A stretch of DNA of 64,000 nt from Rhynchopus euleeides (GCA_963210315.1 OY723300.1:1240001-1304000), one strand, 5' to 3'; positions 1 through 9,812 are shown, counted from the first letter of the stretch. Notes: generated by a model not told the origin, from the letters alone. Numbers and translations: made by a program.

Positions 1-1
1 G

Positions 2-1864
2 ACCATAGCGCTGCTGGCGCTGGCGTGTGGCGCGATGGGGTGGTCGGCGCAGCCACCCTTCTGGCCGCAGTACCCCACACGCAAGCTGCAGGTGATGGAG
101 GGCGAGTGGTCATTCGGGTTCTGGGAGGGCGGCGTCGACATCGACTCTGTGGACCCGCGTGACGCGGCGCTGACGCCCAACACGACGCAGGTGCCGAGCG
201 TGTTCGACAACGCGCTGCCAGGGGTGCAGGGCAGCAGGGGGTCTGCTTTCTACCGCGCCACGATCCAGCCCTTCAGCAACCCAGGGGCGGGTGGGCTGGT
301 GTCCTTTGCCGCATGTGGGTTCTTCTGCAAGGTGTGGGTGGATGGCGTGCTCCTGGGCGACCACACCAGCGGAGGGTACAGCATGTTCTGGTTCGAGCTG
401 CCTGCAGGAGACGCGAGCAAGGCACGCGAGCTGTTCGTGCTGGCGGACAACCGCTTCGACAGCGAGCGCACCCCGCTGTACACAGGGGGTGACTTCTGGC
501 ATTTTGCAGGGCTGACGCGCAGCGTGGCGGTGCACGAGCTGCCTGTGGGTGACTCACACCTGCAGCGGGTGGAGGTGGTGCCCACGTCGGTGCTGGGGAG
601 GGTGGACATGACCTTCGTTCTGACTGCCTCTTCCCCCGTCCCGTCTCACGGATGCTTCAACGTGACATGGCACAGCCCCCGTGCCCAGACAACGCAGCAC
701 TGCGTGCCGATGGACACGGCGACAGGCACGGGGAAGGTGTCAGACCTCAAAATGCCGTGCATGGCAGACGGATCGTGCAAACTGTGGACCTTCGACGAGC
801 CAAACCTGACGAACGTGACTATCGCGCACTACGGTGACGCCATCCACACACGCTTCGGGCTGCGCATCCTGGGCAGGGCACAGGCCGCAACGCCTGACGG
901 CACCGCCACACGCATCACCCTCAACGGCAACATCGTGAAGCTGAAGGGCTACAACCGCCACACGATGTACCCCGACACGGGGCTGTCCCTGACACTGGCG
1001 CAGCACCAGCAGGACATGGCGCTGATCAAGGAGGTCGGGGCAAACATTGTCCGCGGCGCGCACTACCCGCAGGACCAGCGCTGGCTGGACCTCTGCGATG
1101 AGAACGGCATCGCCATGTGGGAGGAGTGCCTGGGGCCCGGCGTGCAGGTCGCCAACATCGAGGACCCCTGGTTCATGCAGAACCAGGTGGTGCAGGCACA
1201 CGAGATGGTGTCCGCCTCCATCAACCACGCCTGCGTCTTCATGTGGGGATTCTTCAACGAGGCACACTCGGAGGACGACAGAAGCTGCCCCGGCTACGCC
1301 ACGATGGCTGACACGCTGAGATCCCGCGACACGAGCCGCTTCGTCACGTGGGCCGACGACAAGAAGAACGCATCGCTGTGTCTGGAGCACACCGACCTCG
1401 TCGCATTCAACTCCTACCCTGGGTGGTACCAGGAGGACCAGGTGCCCGCAGAGTTCTGGGGGGAGCAGGCGGCATGGGCTGGGCAGAACTACCCTGACAA
1501 GCCGTTCATGATCTCGGAGACGGGTGCTTCCGGCGTGTACGAGTGGACCAACTCGTCGGACGTCCGGTGGAGCCAGAAGTATCAGACGAACCTGGTGACG
1601 CAGGATGTGAAGTTTGCCCTCGGCGACGCGCGCGTGGCAGCCATCACCCTGTGGCAGCTGACAGACGTGAAGGCCAACACCAACGACACGGTGGGCTGCC
1701 CCCAGTGCGACTATGAGGCAGGGGTTGACCCTCCGATCTGCTCTTACATCGACGTCTCTGTCAAGCGCCCTGGGGGTGAGAACCACAAGGGGTCTGTTGA
1801 CTTCTGGCGCCGCAAGAAGGACGTGTTCACAGCTGTGAAGCAGCTGTACACCGAGAGTGAGTGA
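2..1864 (+). CDS. Secreted glycoside hydrolase family 2 enzyme (beta-glucuronidase/beta-galactosidase-like), 5' truncated
   Basis: The frame is open from the left edge of the window, so the true start lies outside. The first visible codons read TIALLALACGAMGWSAQ, which looks like the hydrophobic core and cleavage region of a signal peptide; the ATG at 35 is therefore internal. Numbering from that ATG (609 residues), a sugar-binding jelly-roll domain spans about 15-175, an Ig-like domain about 176-285, and a TIM barrel about 290-605. The barrel carries the family signatures: LKGYNRHTMYPDTG near 303-316, RGAHYPQDQRWLDLCDENG near 340-358, the acid/base Glu409 in WGFFNEAHS, and the nucleophile Glu495 in MISETGASG. 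Both catalytic residues are present, so the enzyme should be active, probably outside the cell or in a lysosome-like compartment, removing terminal sugars from glycans. Family membership is firm. Choosing between glucuronidase, galactosidase and mannosidase is not possible from sequence alone. No intron interrupts it. Confidence 0.9.
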   Translation, partial: TIALLALACGAMGWSAQPPFWPQYPTRKLQVMEGEWSFGFWEGGVDIDSVDPRDAALTPNTTQVPSVFDNALPGVQGSRGSAFYRATIQPFSNPGAGGLVSFAACGFFCKVWVDGVLLGDHTSGGYSMFWFELPAGDASKARELFVLADNRFDSERTPLYTGGDFWHFAGLTRSVAVHELPVGDSHLQRVEVVPTSVLGRVDMTFVLTASSPVPSHGCFNVTWHSPRAQTTQHCVPMDTATGTGKVSDLKMPCMADGSCKLWTFDEPNLTNVTIAHYGDAIHTRFGLRILGRAQAATPDGTATRITLNGNIVKLKGYNRHTMYPDTGLSLTLAQHQQDMALIKEVGANIVRGAHYPQDQRWLDLCDENGIAMWEECLGPGVQVANIEDPWFMQNQVVQAHEMVSASINHACVFMWGFFNEAHSEDDRSCPGYATMADTLRSRDTSRFVTWADDKKNASLCLEHTDLVAFNSYPGWYQEDQVPAEFWGEQAAWAGQNYPDKPFMISETGASGVYEWTNSSDVRWSQKYQTNLVTQDVKFALGDARVAAITLWQLTDVKANTNDTVGCPQCDYEAGVDPPICSYIDVSVKRPGGENHKGSVDFWRRKKDVFTAVKQLYTESE

Positions 1865-2249
1865 GTCGGGTTACGTTCTTCCGCTGCTGCAGGGGGTTCG
1901 TCGTTCCAGCCTTCGGCATGCCCTGTGGCGTGATGTGCAGCGGTCGGGTTAGTGTTGCCCCGCCGTTGACCTGGCAATGGGCCCAAGCCAACGGCAGGCG
2001 CTGTCTGGAGGCCCCTACATACCCACCTGCGAACCATGTGACCTGGGTATCCTGGCCGTGCTGCGGCATGCTGCCAAAGAATTGAAAATATACCGAAAAA
2101 GAAAAAGATGCCGCCTGTGCCGCCCCAGCCCCGTTTTTGTCAAAAACAATGATATCGTAACGTGTGATCGCATGAATGTTGCAAATGATACGCTCTATTG
2201 TGACATCTGGCTGAGTCGTGTGGGTCTCCAGAGGAAGCCCGCCAAGGGG
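1865..2249. other. Intergenic, no gene seen
   Basis: Follows the stop codon of the glycoside hydrolase. No reading frame here has family signatures or a convincing start. It probably holds the 3' untranslated region of the upstream gene. Confidence 0.5.
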
Positions 2250-2472
2250 TTCATTCTACTCACGAGCGACGGGGGGCGCAGCGAGGTCGCGAAGTCCGCA
2301 TGAAATTGTACGACTGGAGCTTGAGCACACCTTGCATGCCCACTTGACAGGGTGTCAACACAGCCTTGACACACAAAGTGTGCTGCCCAACAGACAGTAG
2401 TTCAGGAGCTGTTCCTGCCAGCTGCTGGCAGGGGTGTGTTTCTATCATGAGGCGAAAGGAGTTCAATTTGGA
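2250..2472 (+). repeat. Dispersed ~215-bp repeat, copy 1
   Basis: Aligns by eye over its whole length with 14741-14957. Shared blocks include ACGAGCGACG near the start, CAACACAGCCTTGA in the middle and GGCGAAAGGAGTTCAATTT (AAGCGAAAGGAGTACGATTT in copy 2) at the end. The copies are clearly diverged and contain small indels. No terminal repeats or target duplications are evident, so the class (short interspersed element, untranslated-region remnant, or a conserved RNA) is open. Confidence 0.6.
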
Positions 2473-2965
2473 ATATCTGCAGATCCCCACCCCAGCCCCC
2501 ACTGTGTGCACGTGAGCATCGTATTCTTCTTTATAATTCATTCGCATTGAACTTGGACCCGTTTGTTTTGAAAATTTGAAGGAAAAATTGTTTTGCACAC
2601 TGCACAAAGATGAGATGGTGTTATCTTTCTGGAATGGTATCCTCCCCCGATCGACCTCATATTTGCAACAAGGAACGTCCCGAATCATTCCGGCGTTTGG
2701 AACACAACAGGATGCCACATCCTGTTGTCCCACGCCCCTGCCCTGCTTCCACCCCCACCCCACCTTCTTTTGCGAACTTCAATCGCATCTTCCCCCCACC
2801 CCAAGCGACAGGAGGGAGAGGCAACTGGCGGAAGCGCGTTTTTCCCTTCCGCCAAGACAGGCCCCTTCTTCCCCCACTCCTCCCCACTCCCTTGGAGGTT
2901 CGCCCTGCATGGGCCACAACGAATGCATCTCTCAGTCCTTTCTGGAAGGCACGGTGCGACCGGAC

Positions 2966-3030
2966 CCCGCCCCCTTCTCCTCCTCCTGCTCCCCCGGCGG
3001 CCTGTGGCCTGCCGTTGATGTTTTTTTGCA
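2966..3030 (+). promoter_or_regulatory. Polypyrimidine tract and AG, candidate splice acceptor
   Basis: A C/T-rich stretch runs into TTTTTTTGCAG about 115 bases before the ATG of the next gene. This is the arrangement of a trans-splice acceptor (or a 5' untranslated-region intron acceptor). A second AG near 3130, closer to the ATG, is also possible. Function is inferred; no transcript evidence. Confidence 0.4.
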
Positions 3031-3146
3031 GACCTTCTGCGCGTGGTGGCCACAATTTGGCGCACAGACAGCAACAATTATCTTTTTCACTCGCTGTGTA
3101 TTCACTCGCACCCAGACGCCCACCGCACAGGTCCCGAGGGGAGGAC

Positions 3147-4469
3147 ATGGGTGCTGCAAAGCGCAGCGCGCACGATGCCCAGCTGGAAGACCCCGACTAC
3201 CAGCAGCGCATGCGGGGCATGCGCCTTGGCCTCGTCAAGGCCATGCAGGGGAGCTTCGCACAGGCGCTGACCTACGCCACCTCCCCCTCCACCACCGGCA
3301 GCACGGAGCTGCTGCTTGCGGAGCTGGCGCGCATCACACCCTACGACAACCTGGAGCAGGTCATCGCGGCGCTGCGTGACCGTGTCGACGCATCCCCCCC
3401 GACCAGCCCGACCCGCCTCCGCGCCGTTGCCCGTGCCGTCGAGATCCTGATGGTGCGCACCGCGCCCGACAGCTACCTGCGAGGCAAGGTGGGCACGCTG
3501 CTGCTCTACGCCCCCACCACGGAGTGCCTCCGCACCATCGACGCCACCCGCGACGCCACACCGCGGCCTGCGGCAAACACCCCCACCTCGCGGAACGGGC
3601 AGCGCGCCGTTCTGTCCGGCGACATCGACGCCGACACACCCGCCTACACCGCATGCCTCAGAGAGGTCGCCTCACAGGCAGTCGAGGTTGCACGCTCCAA
3701 CTTCCCCTTCTTCGAGGCCGCGCTGGCGAAGGTGCGCGGCGGGGTCGGCGCAGACGCCGCACAGGAGGAAACCCACGTTCTGTTCGAATCGGAACCCACA
3801 GGCTCTGTCTTCAGCAACGTGCGGAAGCAGACTGAGCTCCTCCTCCTCGCCTTAGTCAAGGCGCAGGGGAAGGTGGGTGCCGCCGCTGAGGCTAACCCCA
3901 CAGGGGTCAAGCAGGCCGAGCTGCAGCCTTACATCGACATCCTGCAGAGCACCGCACAGGGCCTGGTGAAGACGATCGGAGCGGACGGTGTGGAGTATGC
4001 CATCTATGAGGGCATGCGGGAGTTTGTCTGGAAGCACTGGCGCCACAGCGGGTATACCCCGCTGCAGGCAACAGAGGCTGCTGAGGGTGGGGAGCGCTCC
4101 AACACGGTGAAGCTGCCGCGTGCGGAGAGGCATGCCGCGAGCAAGCCGAAGGGGGAGCCGCACATCGCAGGCTTCCTGAGGGGGCACCTGCCGGACGGTG
4201 TGGGGCAGAAGCAGGAGCTGACGTGCAAAGGGTTCCTCATGACTGCGGCGATGCACCTGCACCCCGATGCGGGGATGGAGAAGGAGTACATCCTGACGAG
4301 GAACCCGCTCTTTGTGTGGCGCGCCTTCCGCCTGCTGATCAACAGCAGCGAGTACGACCTCCCCCCGAAGGCGGTCTCCACAAGCTGTGAGGACCTCGAA
4401 AGCACTATCCAGAAGCACTGGCCAACCCTGGGGGAGGAAGAGCTGCAGAGGCAGATGAACGACGGGTGA
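3147..4469 (+). CDS. Unknown 440-residue alpha-helical protein
   Basis: I do not recognise this protein. The frame is open upstream to 2610, but that part is polypyrimidine and low-complexity, so I take the ATG at 3147 (MGAAKRSAHDAQLEDPDY), which follows the candidate acceptor. It is rich in Ala, Leu, Glu and Arg with amphipathic helices throughout, for example TELLLAELARITPYDNLEQV near residues 52-71 and RKQTELLLLALVKAQGKVG in the middle. A more polar linker (about 130-160) separates an N-terminal helical region from the rest. No signal peptide or membrane segment is visible, so it is probably soluble. The C-terminal part, with FLMTAAMHLHPDAG and NPLFVWRAFRLLINSSEYDL, looks well folded. Strong GC-rich codon third positions and uninterrupted length support a real gene. 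It lies 1.3 kb after the glycoside hydrolase on the same strand. Confidence 0.75.
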   Translation: MGAAKRSAHDAQLEDPDYQQRMRGMRLGLVKAMQGSFAQALTYATSPSTTGSTELLLAELARITPYDNLEQVIAALRDRVDASPPTSPTRLRAVARAVEILMVRTAPDSYLRGKVGTLLLYAPTTECLRTIDATRDATPRPAANTPTSRNGQRAVLSGDIDADTPAYTACLREVASQAVEVARSNFPFFEAALAKVRGGVGADAAQEETHVLFESEPTGSVFSNVRKQTELLLLALVKAQGKVGAAAEANPTGVKQAELQPYIDILQSTAQGLVKTIGADGVEYAIYEGMREFVWKHWRHSGYTPLQATEAAEGGERSNTVKLPRAERHAASKPKGEPHIAGFLRGHLPDGVGQKQELTCKGFLMTAAMHLHPDAGMEKEYILTRNPLFVWRAFRLLINSSEYDLPPKAVSTSCEDLESTIQKHWPTLGEEELQRQMNDG

Positions 4470-5265
4470 GACTCGGGGGGTGGGGGGTGGTGGTGGTGGC
4501 CGTTCTATATACCAGGTAGTACTTTTGGTGGATGGTGGAGTAAAATGGAGCGTGCGGGTGTTGGTTGGGGTGGGTGGGGTTTTTCAAGTGCGCTGGTGGC
4601 AGGGGGGTGGTGACGGTGGTGGTGGTGGGGTTTCCTTTGTTGTGAGGAAACCACTGAGCCTTGGGGTTCCCCCCCCCCCACTCAAAAGACTCGTGGGCAC
4701 CCCAAAAAAAGCAAGGCAGCTGCTAGAGCGCAGCCTCAAAAGCCTTTGTCTGCAGCCAGATATGCCACACTCAGTAGCACCACTGCCCCACCACCCCCGT
4801 CACTGATAACAACGCGGGGTGGTTCTGTGGGGCGGGTGGGGTGAGGTGTTTGTGAAGTGGAAGAAAACCACTGCTGTGCGGCGACGGTAAATAAGGTCCG
4901 TCCCGATTGCTGGGTAGGTCGGGGGGGTTGTTTGTGCGGAAGGGTGGGGCGGTGCGGGGGGGAGGCAGGATGCGTTGGGGGGGTGTAGTAGAGCAGCCCA
5001 AACCATACACTCTCGCGCGGCAGATTGGTCTATACAGTACAATGCATGCATGTTCCCGCCCCCCACCACCCCACCCACACATCCCCACCGGTTCGATGCC
5101 ACCGGGGTGACCGGAGGAGCCCCTGCCGTGATGCGGGGTTATCGGGAGTTCCACGACAGGCTAACGGGTGGTGGGGAGGGGGGCGGGGGGGTGCGGGCTG
5201 AAGCGTGTTAAGACAGAGTGGTGACTCTCCCGACCACGCCACCCCCACCCCCGCCACCAGCAGCA

Positions 5266-5269
<4 letters not shown>
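4470..5269. other. Intergenic, low-complexity, no gene seen
   Basis: G/T-rich on the plus strand at first (GGTGGTGG and GGGG runs), then C-rich. Reading frames here are short and made of low-complexity Gly, Pro and Trp codons. It separates two genes whose 3' ends face each other (plus-strand gene ending at 4469, minus-strand gene ending at 5388), so it would be a convergent strand-switch region. Confidence 0.45.

Positions 5270-5329
<60 letters not shown>
5270..5329. repeat. (CT)n microsatellite, about 30 repeats
   Basis: An uninterrupted CT dinucleotide run of about 60 bases. It lies in the 3' flank of the minus-strand gene, not upstream of a plus-strand gene, so it need not be a splice signal. 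Confidence 0.95.
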
Positions 5330-5332
<3 letters not shown>

Positions 5333-5340
5333 TGCTTATA

Positions 5341-5383
5341 GTGTGAATATCCCCGAAACGAAAATACTCGCACCCCAAGGGTG
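5341..5383 (+). other. Short stem-loop element resembling the one at 9813-9871
   Basis: GTGAATAT at 5343-5350 can pair with ATACTCGC at 5364-5371 (seven of eight positions, one of them G-U). It shares GAATATCCC and the trailing CCCC-spacer-GGG with the stronger structure at 9813-9871. It sits between a CT microsatellite and the stop codon of the minus-strand gene. Confidence 0.35.
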
Positions 5384-5387
5384 TCGT

Positions 5388-6359
5388 CTACTTAACTACG
5401 CGGGCCCGCGGCCCGGTAGACTCCCCTTGTTTGAGAGAGGAGCTGCTCTGGTGGGGTGAGGGAAGTGACACAGGAGGAGGAGGAGGCGCAGGCGCCACAC
5501 GGTCTGTAGCGCCCGGTGACGCGCTACGTGAGGAAGGAGGATTAAGGTAGGCCCGGAAGCCTGTAGGCGCGTGCGGTGACCGCGCACGGGCGGAGGAGGA
5601 AGAGGCACCAGAACGGGGCCTTTGGGGAAGGGCTGCGTCAACGGACACGCCGTCGGGAGGGGAGGTAGTAGGAGAAGGTGGGTCCGGATCAGCGGCGCCC
5701 ACGTCAACGTCAGCGTTAGCGGTGGGGATCACGTGGTCGACCCTAGGCCTTTGGGCAGGCAGTGCCGGGGTGGAACCGGTATGCGCCTCTAAGGCGGTGC
5801 GCTTCAGCTGCGCCACGGCGGGGATGGATGGCCTGACGCCGTCGGGTGAGAGCCTCCTACGAGGCTGCATCAGGTGGCGGTGGGGTGAGCCCGGGGAGCA
5901 CACGGTATGGGCCAGCCTCTTCAGGATAACTGGAGGGGTGGCGGGCTCGGGAGTAGCGGGACACGGGGTCGCTTCAGGGGAGGGCTGAGGCGCAGGCACA
6001 CGGGGTGGCGTGGTGGAGGGAAGATCCCCCACGGTAGGCGCAGTCGCCTCTGGGAAGGGCGGGGTTGGCGGCACATGGGGCGGCGGGGTGGGGGCGTCTG
6101 CCTCCACAGGCGTCGCAGGGGCGGGAGGGGCGTGGTGGCCCTTCTTGCAGCAAGCGGTGGGGCGTCTGTCATCCATCTCAGGCAGAGAGGCGCAGACCCC
6201 GCAGGGGGGCAGGTCATGGTCGCGGCAGCCGTGGTGGCCACGCTTGCAGCACATGTTGGAGGAGCTGCAGAGGCCTCTCTCTCTCTCTCTCTCTCTCTCT
6301 CCTTTGCCCGCACACGGCACTGGTTCTGGCTCAAACACAGAGCGAGAGATTTTATGCAT
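5388..6359 (-). CDS. Proline-rich protein with N-terminal Cys/His motif
   Basis: Minus-strand frame of 323 codons. Not a recognised family. A GA microsatellite encodes the run GERERERERG near residues 20-29. Next comes a Cys/His-rich stretch (about 35-75) with two similar motifs, CCKRGHHGC and CCKKGHH, plus CGVC between them, which could bind metal. The rest is Pro/Ala/Ser/Thr-rich and probably disordered, ending in Ser-rich phosphorylation-like sequence. The ATG at 6359 is chosen because a minus-strand pyrimidine tract ending CTGCAG lies about 20 bases before it; an alternative ATG at 6254 would skip the GA-encoded run. It is the only minus-strand gene here, convergent with the gene at 3147. 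Low complexity makes it less certain than its neighbours, and overlapping plus-strand frames are open in part. Confidence 0.5.
   Translation of the reverse strand: MHKISRSVFEPEPVPCAGKGERERERERGLCSSSNMCCKRGHHGCRDHDLPPCGVCASLPEMDDRRPTACCKKGHHAPPAPATPVEADAPTPPPHVPPTPPFPEATAPTVGDLPSTTPPRVPAPQPSPEATPCPATPEPATPPVILKRLAHTVCSPGSPHRHLMQPRRRLSPDGVRPSIPAVAQLKRTALEAHTGSTPALPAQRPRVDHVIPTANADVDVGAADPDPPSPTTSPPDGVSVDAALPQRPRSGASSSSARARSPHAPTGFRAYLNPPSSRSASPGATDRVAPAPPPPPVSLPSPHQSSSSLKQGESTGPRARVVK
6275..6301. repeat. Short (CT)n run inside the minus-strand gene
   Basis: About 13 CT units; read on the minus strand it encodes alternating Glu and Arg near the protein's N-terminus. Length changes that are not multiples of three would shift the frame. 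Confidence 0.9.
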
Positions 6360-6379
6360 TGCAGTTCAGACGCGTCACT

Positions 6380-6397
6380 CTGCAGAACAGGCGAAGG
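6380..6397 (-). promoter_or_regulatory. Candidate splice acceptor for the minus-strand gene
   Basis: On the minus strand this reads CCTTCGCCTGTTCTGCAG, a pyrimidine-rich tract ending in CAG about 20 bases before the chosen ATG at 6359. It is consistent with acceptors before the plus-strand genes. Confidence 0.4.
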
Positions 6398-6744
6398 AAT
6401 AGTAACGATATCGGAGGTTGGGCCCGATCTGCGCATTTTGATTGTGTGTCGACTTTTTCACCACCCCCCACCCACCAGACTTCACATATGCAGGCGATTT
6501 TTAAGCAGTTTTGAACATGGTCGAGAACAGCATTTGTCTTTGAACTTATCTACCACCACCCACCCCTCCCGACAGGCTTCACATACACCGAGGCAGCGGA
6601 TGCTACTGCTGTGGTGCCCGTGTTGACGTTGACACCACCCTGACTCCCCACACACCCCCGCCCCTACGCTCTCCTTGAGCTGTCTCCTCTGCATTTTCAG
6701 TTACACATCTAAGAAGTAAACCCTCCCCCTCTACACCACCACCC

Positions 6745-6781
6745 GCCTCTTTCTCTCTCTGTCTCTGTCTTCCTTCTGCAG
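6745..6781 (+). promoter_or_regulatory. Polypyrimidine tract and AG, candidate splice acceptor
   Basis: A near-pure C/T stretch ends in TCTTCCTTCTGCAG at 6781, 130 bases before the next ATG. This is the cleanest acceptor-like signal in the window. Confidence 0.5.
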
Positions 6782-6911
6782 CACCACTTCCTCATGTTCC
6801 TGTCTTTTTCTCAAATGACAACGTCCTGACCCCCCCTCCTTCCCCCCCACACCCCCACCTCTGTGTGCCATACTGCTGTTCTTTTGACTCATCCCGCCGT
6901 GCCCTGCAATC

Positions 6912-7550
6912 ATGCCTAGTATAGCCGTGAAGAAGGATTTGGACAAATTTGCAGACCGGTTCTGCAATGTGTTCGCCGACGAGGCTGACGGGGGGCGGAT
7001 TGAGGAGAAGCTGGACAGCGCCCAGGCTGTGATCGACAGGATTCTGTTGGATCAGCTGCAGAGGCCGAAGCCGAGGGATAGGTCGATGCTGTCGCTGTCG
7101 CACCGCCTTGCTGCCAACCCGGGGAGACGTGCTTTCCGGCAATCCCTCGAGGAGGAGGCGGCGCAAGACATGCGGACGCGGCGCAAGGCGACCCGTGGCC
7201 AGCGAGCAGGGTTGTGTATAAAGTCAATCCAGATGGACAACAGCACAAACGTGGGCCTTGCCATGGATGGGAACTCGGATACATCGCATGTGCGTCGCAT
7301 CACACGCAGCAGAGATGGCGTGAGAGGGGGCGGGCTGCACACAGCGGCACTGTCACATCTGGACATATTCGGGCCTGACGAGCACGAGACCATGTCGACC
7401 CTGATACACACATTCCGGGCGCACAAGCCGGAGCCGCCAGCTGCTCTGAACAAGAAGCTCGCTTCCCGGGCACAGCTGCGTGGAGCTCCGTTGCGCCCAA
7501 CCCTGCCCAGGCATGTCCCTACGCTCATCTCACGGTACCACCGTGTGTGA
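6912..7550 (+). CDS. Unknown basic 212-residue protein
   Basis: Start ATG at 6912 (MPSIAVKKDLDKFADRF); it is the first ATG in this frame after the acceptor-like tract. The N-terminal 60 residues look like a paired amphipathic helix (KKDLDKFADRFCNVFADEAD, then a second acidic-to-basic helix ending DQLQRPKPRD). The middle and C-terminus are basic and Arg/Ser/His-rich, with RTRRKATRGQR near 87-97. No signal peptide or membrane segment is seen. I do not recognise the family; a nuclear or nucleic-acid-associated role would fit the charge but is a guess. It lies between the minus-strand proline-rich gene (divergent, about 550 bases away) and the cytochrome b561 gene. Confidence 0.65.
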   Translation: MPSIAVKKDLDKFADRFCNVFADEADGGRIEEKLDSAQAVIDRILLDQLQRPKPRDRSMLSLSHRLAANPGRRAFRQSLEEEAAQDMRTRRKATRGQRAGLCIKSIQMDNSTNVGLAMDGNSDTSHVRRITRSRDGVRGGGLHTAALSHLDIFGPDEHETMSTLIHTFRAHKPEPPAALNKKLASRAQLRGAPLRPTLPRHVPTLISRYHRV

Positions 7551-8241
7551 GGTGGTGGTTTGTTGTTGGGTATTGAAGGTGGGGGGTTTGTAGGGGGTTC
7601 ATCATGTCTCGAGAAAATCACCCCACCCCCCGCCGCCCCCATGCGCCTGTTGCGCGGTGATGTTCTGCAAGGAATTTCACGGGGGAGGTATTTATTACTG
7701 CAGTTGTGCAGCACAAACTCTCAGAAAAGAAGGCACTATTGCCAGGCTTTCGCTTGTCATGTTGTCGGCACCAAAAGAAAGGTTGGGGGTGGGGTGGGGT
7801 GGGGTGTGTGTCTGAATTGGCTTCTGTCGCTCTGTGTTATTTTTTGCGCTGAATCCGGGGCAAAGTAAAATCAACTCCCTGCAGTGGAGGTTGTCTTGAT
7901 GTTGCCCCTCCAAAAGAAAAGCGCTGTTTCCTGCTATCCTGTTGACGCTGGCGAGGGGTGTCCAGTTTTTGGTGGTTCCAAAAAACGGTGTTGGCGAGAG
8001 GACGATGTGTAGACAGTGCACTGAGTACACCCTCTATCCCCTCGTCTGCAAATTAAACCCGGCAGCCGAAGCAGAAGACTGGAAGAACGACGACGACCCC
8101 TTCTCCCCCCCCCTTTTTGTTACGACCTGCCACGCCACACCGCCACATCGCCACACCCCCCCCCAGCAGTGCTAGGTGGCAGGGGCAGAGTTCTATCCCC
8201 CTCCCTCCCTCTCGCTGCCCACCCCCGCACACAAGGCGGCG
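7551..8241. other. Intergenic, no gene seen; pyrimidine tract before next gene
   Basis: Contains G-rich and T-rich low-complexity sequence and, from about 8100, a C/T-rich stretch with several CAG and AAG trinucleotides that could serve as acceptor for the gene starting at 8242. The nearest such AG is only a few bases before that ATG. Confidence 0.45.
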
Positions 8242-8904
8242 ATGCCTGACCGGAGCATCCCAATGGAGAGCAGCGACGACGTGAAGGAGAACGGCTCCCT
8301 CGGCACGCCGCCCTACGCCAATGCCCGTGCAGGGCTTTCCGCACTGCTTACACTGCTGATCGTGGGCAGCTGCTTTGAATGGGCTTTGGTCCCGCTTTTC
8401 CAGTGGCACGTCATCCTGATGGCTGTGGGCTACATCTGGCTCATGGTGGAGGGCATCGCTGCTGGGAAGTCGATGGTCCGCAGCACCGCAGTTGCCGACA
8501 GGCTCTGGTGGAAGCAGGCCCATATGGCGATCTTCTCTGCTGCGCTCGCCGCGTCCCTCGGTGGGTTTGGGGTGATATACTACAACAAGTCTGTGGCGAA
8601 CAGGGATCATTTCAAGTCATGGCATGGCACAGTCGGCGCCATCGCCGTTACCTGCTTCACCCTCCAGTCCCTCCTCGGCTACGCCATCTACTTCGCCCTG
8701 CCATCAAAGCTCAAAGTGCCGCTCGGCACACAGCATAAGATCCGCAAGACCCACTCCTACGCCGCATTTGCCGCAGTCGCACTGGGCCTCGCTGCGCTCC
8801 TCCTGGGCCTTGTCTCTAACTACGCAGCAAAGCGGTGGAGTGCCGAGGTCCGAGTGGCACTCGGTGGAGGCATTGTCGCCGCACACGCCCTTGCCCTCTT
8901 CTGA
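8242..8904 (+). CDS. Cytochrome b561-family transmembrane reductase
   Basis: A 220-residue protein from the ATG at 8242; the frame is open upstream to 8176 but lacks another ATG. Six hydrophobic segments are visible at about 29-48, 53-70, 92-112, 130-152, 170-193 and 205-220. The four heme-ligand histidines expected of the family are placed in the central four helices: His56 (FQWHVILM), His94 (WWKQAHMAIF), His128 (HFKSWHGTVG) and His171 (RKTHSYAAF). The SWHG motif with the LLGY that follows is typical of the short, six-helix CYB561D2-like branch. Such proteins move electrons from ascorbate across a membrane, often to ferric iron or to regenerate ascorbate on the far side; direction and membrane here are unknown. 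It has a polar N-terminal tail of about 25 residues and no fused DOMON domain. The last helix is short and ends at the stop. Confidence 0.9.
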   Translation: MPDRSIPMESSDDVKENGSLGTPPYANARAGLSALLTLLIVGSCFEWALVPLFQWHVILMAVGYIWLMVEGIAAGKSMVRSTAVADRLWWKQAHMAIFSAALAASLGGFGVIYYNKSVANRDHFKSWHGTVGAIAVTCFTLQSLLGYAIYFALPSKLKVPLGTQHKIRKTHSYAAFAAVALGLAALLLGLVSNYAAKRWSAEVRVALGGGIVAAHALALF

Positions 8905-9812
8905 GCGGCAAGATAGTCAACATACATATAGATGAACGGATCGCAGGGGGTGGTGGTGTGGAGTGGTGTATTGTGTGCAGGATCTTGGGTGCTCTGTATG
9001 CAGCCTTTGTCCAGGGGCATCGAGTAGAGAGAATGGGGGCGGGGGGGTCGTGGGTGGTGGTGGTGGGGAGAGAGGGCCGGCGCGGGGCGAGGCGCACACA
9101 CAACACACACACATCCGGTTCAGCTCTGTTATGTGGGTGTGTGTGTCAACCCCCTTGTTGTTGAGGAAGAGGTCCTGACCCCCTGACCCTCCCACCCCCC
9201 CCCACCCCCCTCGTCTCCATTCCCCTCGGTGGTTCGCGGAGGTTTTATCGCCACACCGCTTCGACGGAGGGTGGTGGTGGTGGAGGGGGGGAGAGGTTTC
9301 CCCGCCCTGCCACACAGCCACCCCCGACGTGCCAGTTCTCTGCCATCACCCACTCCTCCCACCCTGCAGGCGGCACCACGACACGCAGAAGAGAAGACAC
9401 AAGACACCCACACAACACGCGTCGTATCCGACCCACACATCCTTACACCATCCCCTTGAGTTTTCGGGGTGGAAGGCTAAGCCCCTCACCTACTCACACA
9501 CCTCCCTCCCCCCTCCTCGTCCCTTCCCTGCTCCAAAGAAAGTAGCGAGGGGAAGTGGGTTGGCTTCACGCGTCTTTACTTTTTACGTCTCTGCATCGCC
9601 TTGCCCCTCCTCTCTCTCTCTCTCTTGGGCGCAATAGCGTAGCGTTGCCTCACGCAACACCACATTACAAAACAAGTTCTCTCCCCATCTCCTTGACCTC
9701 CTTCACCACATCCTCTCTCCCTGATATCCGAGACAATCCCACACAACACAACACGCAGTCTCATCTTCTCTTCTCCTTCTCTCTTCCTCTCTCCAACACC
9801 TCTTTCTCCTTC
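8905..9812. other. Intergenic, no gene seen
   Basis: G-rich then C/T-rich sequence with CA and CT runs. Short reading frames on both strands are low-complexity. No RNA gene found. Confidence 0.5.

Noticed and set aside
2610..3146. N-terminal 179-residue extension of the gene at 3147
   Set aside because: The extension is encoded by polypyrimidine and low-complexity sequence containing the candidate acceptor, unlike the coding region after 3147.
5085..5110. tRNA T-loop-like GGTTCGATGCC
   Set aside because: No D-arm, anticodon arm or acceptor stem upstream; surrounding sequence is C-rich low complexity.
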